From CATOSP01 sp965197545 (GTDB lineage Bacteria > Chloroflexota > Dehalococcoidia > Lucifugimonadales > UBA3495): a stretch of DNA of 64,000 nt. Of the stretch, positions 8,883 through 17,346 are shown piece by piece. The stretch lies in contig CBDANJ010000008.1 of NCBI GenBank assembly GCA_965197545.1, forward strand, positions 2,046,001 to 2,110,000, written 5' to 3'. Under the pieces are notes generated by a model. It did no database searches and had not been told where the DNA came from. It saw only the letters and a list, made by a program, of their open reading frames with translations. The position numbers were made by a program, and so were the translations under genes. The first letter of the stretch is position 1, and every line of letters starts with the position of its first letter.

Positions 8883-10202
8883 CTAAACCGGGTCCGATAC
8901 GGGCGTTTGCGCGTGCAACTTGGGTGGGGTAGCCAGCAGCACCAGGAGGCCCCCGAGGGTCGCCGCGGCGGTGAAGACCTGCAGCGCCAGATGGTAATTT
9001 CCGGTGTGGTCGAACAAGAAACCAGAGGTAACAGGGCCCAACGCCTGTCCGCCGATTTGGGCCGACATCGTGATCCCCCGTATCGAGCCGAGATGCCGCC
9101 TGCCGTAGTAATCAGCCCAAGCCAGCCTCACCAGCAGGTGGAGACCTCCTACTCCCAACCCAACCGCCGCCGCCGATCCCAACGCGGCCGCCGGTGTATC
9201 GCTGTACGAAGTGGCCTGGGACGCGAGCGCCAGGACAAATGCCGCCGCCGCCAAAAGGAAACGCAGGGGAACCCGCCGGGAGAGAGTGGACCAAAAAATG
9301 CCCGCCACGATCTGGGCCAATGCGAACCCACTGGCGGTAAGCGCCGCGTAGTAGGGCAGTATTCCCTGTTCGATGTAGTGTGGTACCTGGTGGAGGCTAA
9401 CCCCCGCTTGCACCATGAACCCTGCCCCGGAAAACACGGCCAGTATCCACAACGCGCGTGTCCTCAGGGCTTGGCTCACGGTGAAGTCGGACTCGGCCTC
9501 TGGTTGGGCTGTACCCGGACTGCCTTCTCCAGTGTCCGGTTGGCCGTCTCGCTTATCCTTGGGAAGCGGGTCGGGCTCAATGCCCATGTCCTCCGGGCGG
9601 CGCGCGATGAAGATAAGCGGCGGGACAATTCCAACGCAGAATGAGAGCACACCCAAGGCAATCCAAGCGGTCTTCCAGTCCCATCCCGTTATGAGGAACT
9701 GGGCTACCAGGGGCATGATGGTAAGCCCCAACCCCTTGGCGGCCCCGTCAACCGCCAGGCTCAAGGGGCGTCTCCGGATGAACCAATTGCTCAGGGCTGT
9801 TGGGATTCCCAATTCCAATGGCCCGGTGAATATCATCCGCCCCGGGACGTACAGGGCATAGAAGGCCAATGGGCTCGTAATCATCGCCAGCAGGACTGAG
9901 AGTGCTCCGGTCAAAAACGACGAAACCGCAAGCAGCGTTCCCGCTCCATACCGGTCGACCCACCGCCCGATGAACGGAGATACTACTACCGCGCATAACC
10001 CTCCCAGACTCACCGCACCCGAGAAAAGCCCTCTGGACCACCCCAGTTCCTCGGTCATCGGCACGACGAAGACAGAGAGGACGGCCACGGTCATAATCGT
10101 CCGTGAAGAGAGGCTGATAGCCACGGTGTTGGCGATGATGACCCAGCCGTAGTAAAAGGGCAGCGACTCGGCCAGTCTGGACCGCCAGTGGGAAACCCTC
10201 AA
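8883..10202 (-). CDS. MFS transporter (oxalate/formate antiporter-like, monocarboxylate type)
   Basis: A 439-residue major facilitator with about 12 membrane helices and a hydrophilic central loop rich in P, E and D (PDPLPKDKRDGQPDTGEG) between helices 6 and 7. The opening FYYGWVIIANTVAISLSSRT and the loop 2-3 motif GRWVDRYGAG fit the group that includes OFA-family and monocarboxylate porters. Substrate cannot be read from the sequence. It lies downstream of the Fur gene on the same strand, separated by 145 bases, and is probably a separate transcript. Confidence 0.85.
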   Translation of the reverse strand: MRVSHWRSRLAESLPFYYGWVIIANTVAISLSSRTIMTVAVLSVFVVPMTEELGWSRGLFSGAVSLGGLCAVVVSPFIGRWVDRYGAGTLLAVSSFLTGALSVLLAMITSPLAFYALYVPGRMIFTGPLELGIPTALSNWFIRRRPLSLAVDGAAKGLGLTIMPLVAQFLITGWDWKTAWIALGVLSFCVGIVPPLIFIARRPEDMGIEPDPLPKDKRDGQPDTGEGSPGTAQPEAESDFTVSQALRTRALWILAVFSGAGFMVQAGVSLHQVPHYIEQGILPYYAALTASGFALAQIVAGIFWSTLSRRVPLRFLLAAAAFVLALASQATSYSDTPAAALGSAAAVGLGVGGLHLLVRLAWADYYGRRHLGSIRGITMSAQIGGQALGPVTSGFLFDHTGNYHLALQVFTAAATLGGLLVLLATPPKLHAQTPVSDPV

Positions 10203-10385
10203 ATTGGTTCACACCTTGATGAGAAGCTGGAAAGCCAGGCCAACCGGAATTATAGCCGAACCATCCCCAACGTGGCCCACAAATATGCCAGGACCGCCCC
10301 GCCGAATCTAAGTAGCTGGAGGGTAGCGGGTATGCGATAATGGGCCATCCTCTGGAACAGGAACCAGATTCCCCGGGAGGGAAAC

Positions 10386-11138
10386 ATGAGGCTCGAAGGA
10401 AAAGTAGCCCTGATTAGCGGAGGCGCCAGGGGTCAAGGCGCTGTGGAGGCCAAACTCTTCGCCCAGGAAGGCGCGAAAGTTGTCATCGGGGATATTTTGG
10501 ACGCCGAAGGCCAACAGGTTGAGGCTGAGATCAATGAGACCGGCGGCGAGTGCGTCTACGTCCACCTGGACGTGACTTCGGAAGAAGAATGGGGGCACGC
10601 CATCGGAGAGGCCGTGTCCCGTTTCGGCAAGCTGGATGTTCTGGTCAACAACGCGGGGATCTTCCCGCCAGCGTCCATCGAAGACACCACTGAAGAACTC
10701 TGGGACCGAATTATGGATATCAACGGCAAGGGAGTGTTTCTCGGCACCAAGCTGGCGATACCCGAAATGCGGAAGGCCGGCGGTGGGTCGATTATCAATA
10801 TCTCGTCCGTAGCGGGTCTCAGAGCTTCAGCCGGCGCGGCGGCCTACGGGGCGTCCAAGGGCGCGGTCCGCCTCCTGACAAAGTCCACAGCCATCCAATA
10901 TGCCGGGGACAATATCCGGGCCAACTCGGTGCATCCCGGAGTCATCGAAACTGAAATGACTCTACCGAATCTCTTGATCGACGAGGATGCCAGGCGGAGG
11001 AGCGCCGAACGAGTCCCGCTGGGACGCATCGGTCAGCCTGAGGACGTAGCCTGGGGAGTCCTGTTCCTCGCTTCGGACGAGTCTTCGTTTATGACCGGAA
11101 GCGAACTGGTCATCGACGGGGGTAGGACGGCCCGGTAG
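10386..11138 (+). CDS. Short-chain dehydrogenase/reductase
   Basis: Classical SDR of 250 residues. Cofactor motif GGARGQG (12-18), NNAG (88-91), catalytic Ser140/141, Tyr154 and Lys158 in YGASK, and the PG motif after it (HPGVIETEM). Asp36 at the end of the second strand (VVIGDILD) favours NAD(H) over NADP(H). Similar to 3-oxoacyl-ACP reductases and 3-alpha/20-beta hydroxysteroid dehydrogenases; the substrate is open. A good site GGGAGGGAAAC precedes the ATG. The next gene (alpha/beta hydrolase) is 70 bases downstream on the same strand. Confidence 0.9.
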   Translation: MRLEGKVALISGGARGQGAVEAKLFAQEGAKVVIGDILDAEGQQVEAEINETGGECVYVHLDVTSEEEWGHAIGEAVSRFGKLDVLVNNAGIFPPASIEDTTEELWDRIMDINGKGVFLGTKLAIPEMRKAGGGSIINISSVAGLRASAGAAAYGASKGAVRLLTKSTAIQYAGDNIRANSVHPGVIETEMTLPNLLIDEDARRRSAERVPLGRIGQPEDVAWGVLFLASDESSFMTGSELVIDGGRTAR

Positions 11139-11208
11139 GGCTTTGGTCCTCCCCCATCCCCTCTCCTGCTGAATAGGATTTCTCAAGACTAACCTGAGAG
11201 GTGCAACC

Positions 11209-11880
11209 ATGCGTCAGAGCGCGGTAAGTTTCGAGGCCAGCGGCCTAACAATTGAGGGTGTAGTCGCCGTCCCGGACAACGTTACGGCTCCCGTCCCCGG
11301 AGTAGTAATCTGCCATCCCGGCCCGCTGAACGGCGGGAACATGGACAACAACGTGGTTATCGCGGTCTCTTTTGCCCTTGCGGAGGCCGGTTTCGCCACC
11401 ATGAGGTTCAACTTCCGTGGCGTCGGCAACAGCCAGGGGGAGCACAGCCGGGGTGAGAATGAACACGAGGAAGCCCTGGCCGCGATGGACCTGCTTCGAA
11501 ATTGGCAGGGCGTCGACGGAAGCAGGATGGGGCTGGCGGGCTACTCCTTCGGCACGGGCATCATCCTCGGAAGCGCCGATCTTCAGGCTGAAGCCTCGGT
11601 GTACGCCCTGGTGTCGCCCGGCATAGCCAGGTTGGAGAACTCTCCCCTTCAGACCACGGAACATCCTGTGTTCATCATCTCCGGAGACCGGGACCGTCTT
11701 ATCGAAGCCCCGAACCTCGACGAAGTTATGAAGTCCTTCAGCCGCCCCGTCACCCTTGAGTTCGTACCCGGCGTGGACCACTTCTGGGTAGGGCGCGAGT
11801 CGGGCTTAGGTGAGCGAGTGGCCCAGTTCTTCACCGAGCACCTGGTCAAGAGTCCCGCCGGGGTCCCTCAGGACTCATAA
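11209..11880 (+). CDS. Alpha/beta hydrolase (dienelactone hydrolase-like)
   Basis: A 223-residue alpha/beta hydrolase of the compact KANL3/Tex30-like group. The nucleophile is Ser113 in GYSFGTG, the acid is Asp160 or Asp162 (ISGDRDRL), and the base is His191 (GVDHFWVG). HPGPLNGGNMDNN near residue 36 forms the oxyanion region. It lies 12 bases before the dimethylglycine-type methyltransferase, whose ribosome site GAGGAGG begins just after this stop, so the two are likely co-transcribed. The natural ester or thioester substrate is unknown. Confidence 0.85.
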   Translation: MRQSAVSFEASGLTIEGVVAVPDNVTAPVPGVVICHPGPLNGGNMDNNVVIAVSFALAEAGFATMRFNFRGVGNSQGEHSRGENEHEEALAAMDLLRNWQGVDGSRMGLAGYSFGTGIILGSADLQAEASVYALVSPGIARLENSPLQTTEHPVFIISGDRDRLIEAPNLDEVMKSFSRPVTLEFVPGVDHFWVGRESGLGERVAQFFTEHLVKSPAGVPQDS

Positions 11881-11892
11881 CGAGGAGGCGTC

Positions 11893-12744
11893 ATGGCGGG
11901 TCCATCGGACATCGCGTCCACCGTCGCCAACACCAGGGAATACTACGACGGACCAGCCGACGAAATTTACCGGCTGATCTGGGGTGACAACCTTCACCTC
12001 GGTGTTCCGTGCAATCCCGATTGTCCCCACCCCGAGGCGATGGAGCACACTAACGAGATCATGTCCGGGCTGGCAGACCTGGGTCCGGCCATCAGCGTAT
12101 TGGACCTGGGCTGCGGTTACGGTTCCACCGCCCGTTATCTGGCCCGGACGCATGGTTGCAGAGTCACCGGGATTAACATAAGCGAAAAGGAACTGGAGCT
12201 TGCCGGGCAACGGGCCGCCGAAGCCGGACTCGAGCGATTCCTTAGCTTCGAGCCGGGAGACTTCCACGACTTGCGATATGACAACGAGTCGTTCGACGTG
12301 GTCTGGAGTCAGGAAGCGTTCCTTCACGGAGCGGACAAGCGCCTCATAATCTCCGAGGCGCGCAGGGTCCTGGTTGATAGCGGTGTGCTTATCTTCACCG
12401 ATGTCGTGGTGAAATCGGATACACCGGCCACCGACCGAGCGAGAATCTACGACAGGATCAGGTCTCCGGAAATGTGGGACTCCGAGGACTACCGCGTTTG
12501 TCTGGCTGAACAGGGCTTCCACGTTCGGCACGAGCGGGACTGGTCGGAGTATGTGGCCCGGTCCTATTCCTGGGTCAGAGATTCCGTGCTAGAACACCGG
12601 GAAGAGTTGTTGGCACGGACAGACGCCTACACAATCGACAGGACCTTGGACGGGCTCGGTTTTTGGGTGGAGGCCGCAAACGACGGCAAAATCGGATGGT
12701 CTTTGTTCGTGGCCGTCAAGGGGTCGACAGGTAGCGCGTCTTGA
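11893..12744 (+). CDS. Sarcosine/dimethylglycine N-methyltransferase-like SAM methyltransferase
   Basis: Class I SAM methyltransferase. SAM motif I is VLDLGCGYG (69-77), followed by ARYLARTHGCRVTGINIS. The features that single out the sarcosine/dimethylglycine methyltransferases (SDMT) of halophilic phototrophs are the N-terminal YYDGPADEIYRLIWGDNLHLG (written with one residue per position, 18 on), the segment FDVVWSQEAFLH, and GVLIFTD. These enzymes make glycine betaine from sarcosine or dimethylglycine. The next gene, overlapping by four bases (TTGA), resembles the glycine/sarcosine methyltransferase that does the first steps. Assignment is from remembered family patterns; related plant-type phosphoethanolamine or mycolic acid enzymes are less likely. 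Confidence 0.75.
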   Translation: MAGPSDIASTVANTREYYDGPADEIYRLIWGDNLHLGVPCNPDCPHPEAMEHTNEIMSGLADLGPAISVLDLGCGYGSTARYLARTHGCRVTGINISEKELELAGQRAAEAGLERFLSFEPGDFHDLRYDNESFDVVWSQEAFLHGADKRLIISEARRVLVDSGVLIFTDVVVKSDTPATDRARIYDRIRSPEMWDSEDYRVCLAEQGFHVRHERDWSEYVARSYSWVRDSVLEHREELLARTDAYTIDRTLDGLGFWVEAANDGKIGWSLFVAVKGSTGSAS

Positions 12745-13517
12745 GTAGTCCCATGCAACCTGAGTCCCGTTCCAACATTTTCCAGCGCCAGTATACCGAC
12801 GAATTTGTCGATCGATGTGACGAGTTGATCGACTGGGTCAACCGCCACAAGTCGGAAGGAGGGTTCTTTCAACGCCTTCTCGCCGATTACGGCGTTCACA
12901 GGGTGTTGGACATAGCCTGCGGCACGGGCTACCACACGATAACCTTGAGCCAGAGCGGTTTCGACCTAACAGGCTCCGATGGGTCCGCCCGTATGGTGGT
13001 GAAGTCCCGGGAGAATGCAGCAAGACTTGGTGTGGAGGGAGTCTCGTTTATTGAAGCCGAATGGTCAAGTTTGAATCAAGCCTTTTCCGAAGGCCGCCAG
13101 TTCGACGCTGTAATCTGCCTGGGCAACGCTTTCACCCACCTATTTGAGGAAAGGGAACGCACCAATTTGCTGTCACAAGTCTATTCCCTGCTGAAGAGCG
13201 GCGGTATCGCCGTGATAGACCAGCGAAACTACGATACGATGCTGGACGAGGGTTTCAGCAGCAAACACGCCTACTATTATCTCGGTGACACAGTGGATGT
13301 ATACCCCATCTCGATCACTCAGGATGCGGTGGAAATCAGCTACAACTACAGTGACGGGGAGACCCACCACTTAACCGTGTTCCCGCTGCGGCAAGAATAC
13401 CTGACCGGGTTGCTGCGGCGAGTTGGCTTCAGGGAGGTCGTGAGGTTCGGCGACTTCGAGCCCGACTACGAGCATTACGCCCCGGACTTCATCGTCCAGG
13501 TCGCCCGGAAACCATGA
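12741..13517 (+). CDS. Glycine/sarcosine N-methyltransferase-like SAM methyltransferase
   Basis: Class I methyltransferase of 258 residues. Motif I is VLDIACGTG (55-63). Highly characteristic of glycine/sarcosine methyltransferase (GSMT) and glycine N-methyltransferase are DAVICLGNAFTHLFEE (about 122-137), AVIDQRNYD (157-165), a YYYLGD segment and the closing FGDFEPDYEHYAPDFIVQVA. GSMT transfers the first two methyl groups from SAM to glycine. The TTG start at 12741 overlaps the stop of the upstream SDMT-like gene; ATG 12753 is an alternative. Together the pair would form a complete glycine-to-betaine route. The SAM-recycling operon at 47.9-53 kb would support its high SAM demand. Confidence 0.78.
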   Translation: MSSPMQPESRSNIFQRQYTDEFVDRCDELIDWVNRHKSEGGFFQRLLADYGVHRVLDIACGTGYHTITLSQSGFDLTGSDGSARMVVKSRENAARLGVEGVSFIEAEWSSLNQAFSEGRQFDAVICLGNAFTHLFEERERTNLLSQVYSLLKSGGIAVIDQRNYDTMLDEGFSSKHAYYYLGDTVDVYPISITQDAVEISYNYSDGETHHLTVFPLRQEYLTGLLRRVGFREVVRFGDFEPDYEHYAPDFIVQVARKP

Positions 13518-13564
13518 GCCTCAAAGCCTGAGCCGAAAACCCCGCGAAGGAGCGTAAACCAGCA

Positions 13565-14554
13565 ATGAAGGTCTGCTTTATCGACGTTACCCATTGGCAC
13601 GCCCCTTCGTATTACCGGACGCTGCAAGAGTTGACCGGCGTGGCGGCGTTGACCGCTCGAAATCCCCGGACTGGCAAGGGGGTGGCTTCCAGTCTCGGCG
13701 CAAAATTTTACGAAGACTACCGGGAGATGGTGCGACAGGAACACCCCGACTTCGTGTTCGCTCTAGGACGCCACTGCGAGATGGCGGAGACAGCCCGGTT
13801 TCTCTTGGAAGAGGGTGTACCATTTGCCATCGAGAAACCCATGGGCCTAAACCTCGCAGAGGTCAAGGGGATCATAGAGTTGGCCAGGACTAAAGCCGCG
13901 TTCGTGGCCGTGCCGTTCTCCATCAGGCTGAGCCCTTGGGTAGGTAAGGTCCGGGAGATGGAGGGTCACGATGCGGACTTTTCACACGCTTCTTTCCGGT
14001 TTATGTCTGGGCCGGTAAGCAGGTATCACGAGAATGACAATCCCTGGAACTTGAAGCTGGCGGAGGCAGGCGGCGGGTGCCTGATCAACATCGGCATCCA
14101 CCTGCCCGACCTCTACCTCCACCTTACTGGCAAGAAGCCAGCCAGAGTTTACGCGGTAACCAGCAACGATTCGTTCGGAGAAGAGGTCGAGGACTTTGCT
14201 CAGTTGACTATCGAGTCTGTGGACGGATCGGTCTGCGCGATAGAGAGCGCCTACGTTCACGCCGGGTCACCCTGGACTCCGCGTGTGGAGTTTTCGCTGC
14301 ACGGCAAGACCCGGCAGTACCATTCAGAGGGAAAGAACCGGATGGTGTGGTTTGACCAGGCTGGCACGAGTGGGAGCCTCGATGGGGCGTTGGACAACAG
14401 CCCATTCTACCCGGCATTCGTGGCCGACACGCTTGATGCCCTGAGGAACGAACGGCCACCGGCCGCGGGAATCGAAGATAATCTGGCGGCGTTGCGCATC
14501 GTCGACGCCGCGTACCGTTCGGCGGAATCGGGGCAGACCGTCGAATTAGACTAG
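13565..14554 (+). CDS. Gfo/Idh/MocA family oxidoreductase, atypical N-terminus
   Basis: A 329-residue protein of the glucose-fructose oxidoreductase family. The second half is typical: EKPMGLNLAEV, then GGGCLINIGIHLPDLYLHLTG and the VYAVTSN / EDFAQLTIE sheet. The N-terminus MKVCFIDVTHWHAPSYYRTL does not show the usual GxGxxG dinucleotide loop, having instead VTHWHAPS, so cofactor binding may be altered. It follows the methyltransferase pair by 47 bases on the same strand, but nothing in it suggests a role in betaine synthesis. Substrate unknown; family members act on sugars, inositols and related polyols. Confidence 0.8.
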   Translation: MKVCFIDVTHWHAPSYYRTLQELTGVAALTARNPRTGKGVASSLGAKFYEDYREMVRQEHPDFVFALGRHCEMAETARFLLEEGVPFAIEKPMGLNLAEVKGIIELARTKAAFVAVPFSIRLSPWVGKVREMEGHDADFSHASFRFMSGPVSRYHENDNPWNLKLAEAGGGCLINIGIHLPDLYLHLTGKKPARVYAVTSNDSFGEEVEDFAQLTIESVDGSVCAIESAYVHAGSPWTPRVEFSLHGKTRQYHSEGKNRMVWFDQAGTSGSLDGALDNSPFYPAFVADTLDALRNERPPAAGIEDNLAALRIVDAAYRSAESGQTVELD

Positions 14555-14675
14555 CCACAAGATGGGGAGCCTCTGACCCTCGCCTTTGGACGTGGGGGCA
14601 AAGGAACGTAGGCGGGCCAATTTATGTTGGCGCCCCGGCATAGAATGAAACAACCGTGAATATTGGGGGGAGTTT

Positions 14676-15812
14676 ATGAACGCCCTGAAAGATAGGACCG
14701 CAATCGTGGGGGTCGGAGAGACCAATTACAACCGTGACTCCGGCAGAACGGAGATGAGTATGGCGGTGGAAGCCGCCAAGAACGCCATCGCCGACGCGGG
14801 TCTGACACCACAGGACATCGACGGCATGTTCCGGTTCACCGCAGATTCAACCGGGCATTCGGAGCTTGCCGCGTGCCTGGGAATCCCGTGGCTGCGCTAC
14901 TACGGTGAGTTGGGGCCTCTGGGAGGAGCGGCATGCGGATTGGTCGCTCAGGCCGCAATGGCTGTGTCCCACGGTTTGGCGAAAAACGTTCTCGTGTTCC
15001 GGTCGGTCAACGGCAGGTCTGGAGCCAGGTATGGCTCCGGGGTCGTTACCACTCGCCGGGGTCAAAAGAGTTCCGCTTTCACCGAGCCCTACGGGCTGCT
15101 GGTCCCGGGCCAGTCCAGCGCGCTAAGGTTTCGGAGGCACATGCACGAGTTCGGCACCACCGAACGTCAACTTGCGTCGGTAGCTCTCACCTTCCGCAAA
15201 CACGCCTGCATGAACCCGAGGGCGATCATGTACGGCCGTCCCATAACATTGGAGGACTACGAGACCTCCAAGATGTTCTTTGATCCCCTGCGGATCTTCG
15301 ACTGCGCCTTGGAGGCCGACGGAGCCTGCGCCTTCGTCATCACCTCTGCCGAGTCCGCCGCCGACATGCGGCAACGCCCCGTCTATATTTCCAGCGCGAC
15401 TCAGTGCATGCCCGGGGAGCAAGGGACATCCAGCAGGTCATGGGACGATAGCGGCGGCGTGCGCATGGCCCCCGAGCTATTCGGCGAGGCCGGGATCACG
15501 CCGGAGGACGTTGACGTGATAGGCTTCTACGACCATTTCAGCCCTGTGATCATTACCAAGCTGGAGGACTACGGTTTTTGCGGCAGGGGAGAGGGGGGAC
15601 CGTTCGTCGAGGAAGGGCGCATCGAGGTGGGAGGCCAAGTACCGGTCAACACCTCGGGCGGACATTTGTCCGAGGCTTACATGCAGGGAATGAACCAGAT
15701 AGTAGAGGTGGTGAGGCAGCTGAGGGGCCAGTCTTACGCCCAGGTCCAAGACGCCGAGTTTGGACTCGCCGACAGCGGCGACGGTTCGGGCGCGCTGGTG
15801 CTGAGGAGGTAA
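14676..15812 (+). CDS. Thiolase-like protein (acetyl-CoA acetyltransferase / SCP-x type)
   Basis: A 378-residue thiolase-fold protein of the SCP-x / lipid-transfer group. Features are the opening TAIVGVGETNYNRDSG, MAVEAAKNAIADAGL, the central GPLGGAACGLVAQAAMAV and the closing NTSGGHLSEAYMQGMNQIVE with GDGSGALVL. The residue pattern differs from classical degradative thiolases, as is usual in this group. It is followed 7 bases later by a DUF35 zinc-ribbon/OB-fold protein, the standard partner, so the two probably form a complex acting on an acyl-CoA. The acyl substrate is not evident. Confidence 0.88.
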   Translation: MNALKDRTAIVGVGETNYNRDSGRTEMSMAVEAAKNAIADAGLTPQDIDGMFRFTADSTGHSELAACLGIPWLRYYGELGPLGGAACGLVAQAAMAVSHGLAKNVLVFRSVNGRSGARYGSGVVTTRRGQKSSAFTEPYGLLVPGQSSALRFRRHMHEFGTTERQLASVALTFRKHACMNPRAIMYGRPITLEDYETSKMFFDPLRIFDCALEADGACAFVITSAESAADMRQRPVYISSATQCMPGEQGTSSRSWDDSGGVRMAPELFGEAGITPEDVDVIGFYDHFSPVIITKLEDYGFCGRGEGGPFVEEGRIEVGGQVPVNTSGGHLSEAYMQGMNQIVEVVRQLRGQSYAQVQDAEFGLADSGDGSGALVLRR

Positions 15813-15819
15813 TGAGGCC

Positions 15820-16227
15820 ATGACGACCGCCAACTTCCCGACCCCTATACCGAATCTCGACAACCAGGAGTTTTGGGACAACTGCCGGGAACACCGGCTG
15901 GTGCTGAGGCGTTGTATAGACTGCCAACAGTTCGCCCACCCTCCCAAGCCCAACTGCCCCTTCTGCGCCTCCGAAAACCTGGAATGGGTGGAGTCCAAGG
16001 GCGAGGGTAAGGTATACACCTACACCATCACCCGCCAACCCGTGAACCCCGCCTTCCGGGAACGCCTCCCCTGGGGCATCGTGGACGTGGAGTTATCGGA
16101 GGGCGTCCATATGATCAGCAACTTGGTCGATTTCGACCCGGAACGGATCGAGATCGGCATGGACGTCGCCGTAGTGTTCGAGAAGGTTGACGAAGAGATA
16201 ACCCTGCCCAAGTTCAGGGCCGTCTAG
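15820..16227 (+). CDS. Zinc-ribbon / OB-fold protein (DUF35 family)
   Basis: A 135-residue DUF35 protein. The rubredoxin-like ribbon has Cys32, Cys35, Cys46 and Cys49 (CIDCQQ ... CPFC), followed by the OB fold with GKVYTYTITRQPVNP and PWGIVDVELSEGV. In archaea and bacteria these proteins hold thiolase and HMG-CoA synthase-like enzymes together and shape the CoA site. The ribosome site AGGAGG is inside the end of the thiolase gene, so the two are coupled. It ends 15 bases before the convergent Gfo/Idh gene. Confidence 0.92.
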   Translation: MTTANFPTPIPNLDNQEFWDNCREHRLVLRRCIDCQQFAHPPKPNCPFCASENLEWVESKGEGKVYTYTITRQPVNPAFRERLPWGIVDVELSEGVHMISNLVDFDPERIEIGMDVAVVFEKVDEEITLPKFRAV

Positions 16228-16242
16228 CCCGCCCGGACAACC

Positions 16243-17337
16243 TTATTCCAGGGTTTGGCTGCGCCCCTCGTCCGACGCCTTCTCAATTGCCGCCAACAGT
16301 TTGTGGCGGCGCATCGCGAAGTCGAAGTCCGGCTCCACCGGTCCGCCGGTCCGGATTGCGTCGGCCAGCCTCCGGTACATTTGGGCGACGTTGAACGGCG
16401 GCCCTTGGGGCACGCCTTCCGGCACCCATACCAGCCGCTCCGGAACGGAAATCTCCTGAAGCGCGGCTTCGTTGCCCCTGGCCCCCTCCAGCCGCGTATG
16501 GTCGATGTGCGAACCGTGGTAGACCAGGGTGCCGTCGCGCCCGTACACACTCATTGTCGGCCCGCCGCTGCCGTGCCAAGGGATGGCGGCTACGTGGACC
16601 GAGACGACCGCTCCGTTGGCCAGTTTCCCGCTCACCAACACGTTGTCGGGGGCGGTCACTTCCATCGTCTCCTCCAGGTCGGTGAAATACCACTCCTTAA
16701 CCTGGGTGCTGACAACCCCGGAAACCTCCTGAATTTCACCGGCGCAGAGACACAGGGCGTCTACGTAGTGGCCGAACTGGATGTTCAACGCCCCTACCCC
16801 GGAACTGCGGTCCTTCGCCCAGACCCGGTCCGAGGTGCGGTCCAGCCCAACGGCGTTGAAGCTATTTAGGTGGCACGAAAGCACGTCTCCCACATAGCCG
16901 TCTTCGACCAATTCCCTCATATACAACAACGCCGGTGAGCAACGTCCCTGGAGACCCACCATTGTACGGACACCCTTCGATCTGGCCAGGTCCGCCAGTT
17001 GTTGGGTTTCCTCCAGAGTGACCCCCAGGGGCCATTCGGTATAAACGTGCTTGCCAGCGTTGAGGGCGGCGGAAGTAAGTTCCAGGTGATGGGGAACTCG
17101 CACCGCGACCGTCACCAGGTCGATGTCAGGGTGGTTGACCATCTCCTCGTGGTCGTGGAAGGCCATCCGCGCCCCAAATTTTGCCGCCGCGGCTTCCGCG
17201 GTGTCCTGGTGCGCGGTACAGACCGCGGCAAGCTCGTATTCCGGCAAGGCTAGGATTGCCGGGATATGCGCCCCGGAACCCCAGCCGCGTTCGGCGTTGG
17301 CCCCGATTATCCCCACTCGAATCTTCTCGGCAGCCAT
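16243..17337 (-). CDS. Gfo/Idh/MocA family oxidoreductase
   Basis: A 364-residue NAD(P)-dependent oxidoreductase. The N-terminal Rossmann domain starts VGIIGANAERGWGSGAH, with an insertion in the usual GxGxxG loop as seen in galactose 1-dehydrogenase-like members. YTEWPLGVTLEE replaces the more common EKP motif, keeping the Pro of the cis-peptide. The second domain carries the NIQFGHYVDALCLCAG segment that shapes the substrate site. The start is fixed by TTAGGAGGTCAAC just upstream, directly after the stop of the NHL-repeat gene, so the two are one transcript. Substrate unknown, probably a sugar or sugar-like compound. Confidence 0.87.
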   Translation of the reverse strand: MAAEKIRVGIIGANAERGWGSGAHIPAILALPEYELAAVCTAHQDTAEAAAAKFGARMAFHDHEEMVNHPDIDLVTVAVRVPHHLELTSAALNAGKHVYTEWPLGVTLEETQQLADLARSKGVRTMVGLQGRCSPALLYMRELVEDGYVGDVLSCHLNSFNAVGLDRTSDRVWAKDRSSGVGALNIQFGHYVDALCLCAGEIQEVSGVVSTQVKEWYFTDLEETMEVTAPDNVLVSGKLANGAVVSVHVAAIPWHGSGGPTMSVYGRDGTLVYHGSHIDHTRLEGARGNEAALQEISVPERLVWVPEGVPQGPPFNVAQMYRRLADAIRTGGPVEPDFDFAMRRHKLLAAIEKASDEGRSQTLE

Positions 17338-17346
17338 GTTGACCTC

